A stretch of 64,000 nucleotides of DNA, taken from the NCBI RefSeq assembly GCF_032104385.1, contig NZ_DAMCHJ010000010.1:58253-122252 (forward strand). The letters are read 5' to 3'. Within the stretch, counting starts at the first letter, position 1; each line of letters starts with the position of its first letter. The notes under the pieces were generated by a model that was given only the letters and a program-made list of their open reading frames with translations, was not told where the DNA came from and did not search any database. Positions 63,947-64,000 of the stretch are shown one piece after another. Made by a program: the position numbers and the translations under genes. Source of the DNA: Tissierella sp032104385 (GTDB lineage Bacteria > Bacillota > Clostridia > Tissierellales > Tissierellaceae).

Positions 63947-64000
63947 TGGTGCGGGAAAGAGGACTTGAACCCCCACGTCAATGACACTAGATCCTAAGTC
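63947..64000 (-). tRNA. tRNA-Leu (TAG anticodon), copy 2, partial at the window edge
   Basis: The last 54 bases are identical to the 3' part of the tRNA-Leu at 25911-25995, including the CCA end, T arm and long variable arm; they stop inside the anticodon region (GACTTAGG on the sense strand). The 5' part is beyond the window. Confidence 0.9.

Noticed and set aside
1..64000. CRISPR arrays, insertion sequences, prophage or integrase genes
   Set aside because: No regularly spaced repeats, transposase, integrase or phage structural genes were seen; the lone holin-like gene at 56446 has no phage context.

Overview
The window is about 30% GC and fits the chromosome of an anaerobic, spore-forming, amino-acid-fermenting clostridium. 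Tissierellales or Peptostreptococcaceae-like relatives fit best, but this is inferred from gene content only. The supporting genes are a glycine-reductase-type selenoprotein pair (GrdE/GrdB), a 2-oxoacid:ferredoxin oxidoreductase with phosphotransbutyrylase and two butyrate kinases, Spo0E, a spore-coat-like protein, FabK-type fatty acid synthesis and an Agr quorum-sensing locus. Three runs of 10 N (1750-1759, 35434-35443, 47932-47941) are nominal assembly gaps. Each falls inside a gene, and two of them artificially break the reading frame.

Layout. 1-6466: a sigma-54 activator gene, a textbook -24/-12 promoter, then an operon of grdE-like, grdB-like (in-frame UGA for selenocysteine), opine-dehydrogenase-like and NhaC-like genes. 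I consider this the most interesting locus: a candidate reductive (Stickland) pathway for an N-substituted glycine. 6467-12198: a DUF2726 protein, tRNA-Lys and a decayed copy of it, DegV, a 32-residue membrane peptide, a ZIP transporter, Spo0E, peptidase T and a class IV aminotransferase. 12199-19128: a lipoprotein whose ribosome-binding site lies in a hairpin after cardiolipin synthase, TypA, a YcdB/SLH protein broken by a frameshift near its end, and an anti-sigma-like ATPase. 19297-25762: rubredoxin and the protein quality-control operon tig-clpP-clpX-lon-engB. 25911-29794: tRNA-Leu, a second DegV, GlmM and the CCA-adding enzyme.

29963-36940: an Agr-type locus (agrA, agrC, agrD, agrB) followed by a secreted DUF2599-like protein, a membrane-tethered thioredoxin-like protein with a CPNC motif, a membrane protein and a lipoprotein. 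Two tiny membrane or lipoprotein genes lie upstream. 37121-43145: the fatty acid operon fabH-fabK-fabD-fabG-acpP-fabF with fabZ divergent; a structured repeat element sits between fabG and acpP. 43242-50567: a spore-coat-like protein, then the operon buk1-ptb-buk2-(P-loop ATPase)-vorDABC, which would turn branched-chain 2-oxoacids into acyl-CoA, acyl phosphate and finally acid plus ATP. 50578-58671: cdaR-cdaA (cyclic di-AMP), a CapA protein, ProC, an S41 peptidase interrupted by an in-frame TGA, a holin-like protein, DapF and RNase Z. 58780-64000: an IclR regulator divergent from an aminotransferase and a D-2-hydroxyacid dehydrogenase (probably another amino-acid fermentation branch), a Na/phosphate cotransporter, tRNA-Arg and a partial second tRNA-Leu.

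The common theme is amino-acid fermentation: peptide and amino-acid breakdown (PepT, aminotransferases), an oxidative branch (Vor-Ptb-Buk) and reductive branches (Grd-type reductase, hydroxyacid dehydrogenase). I saw no insertion sequence, prophage, CRISPR array or rRNA gene.
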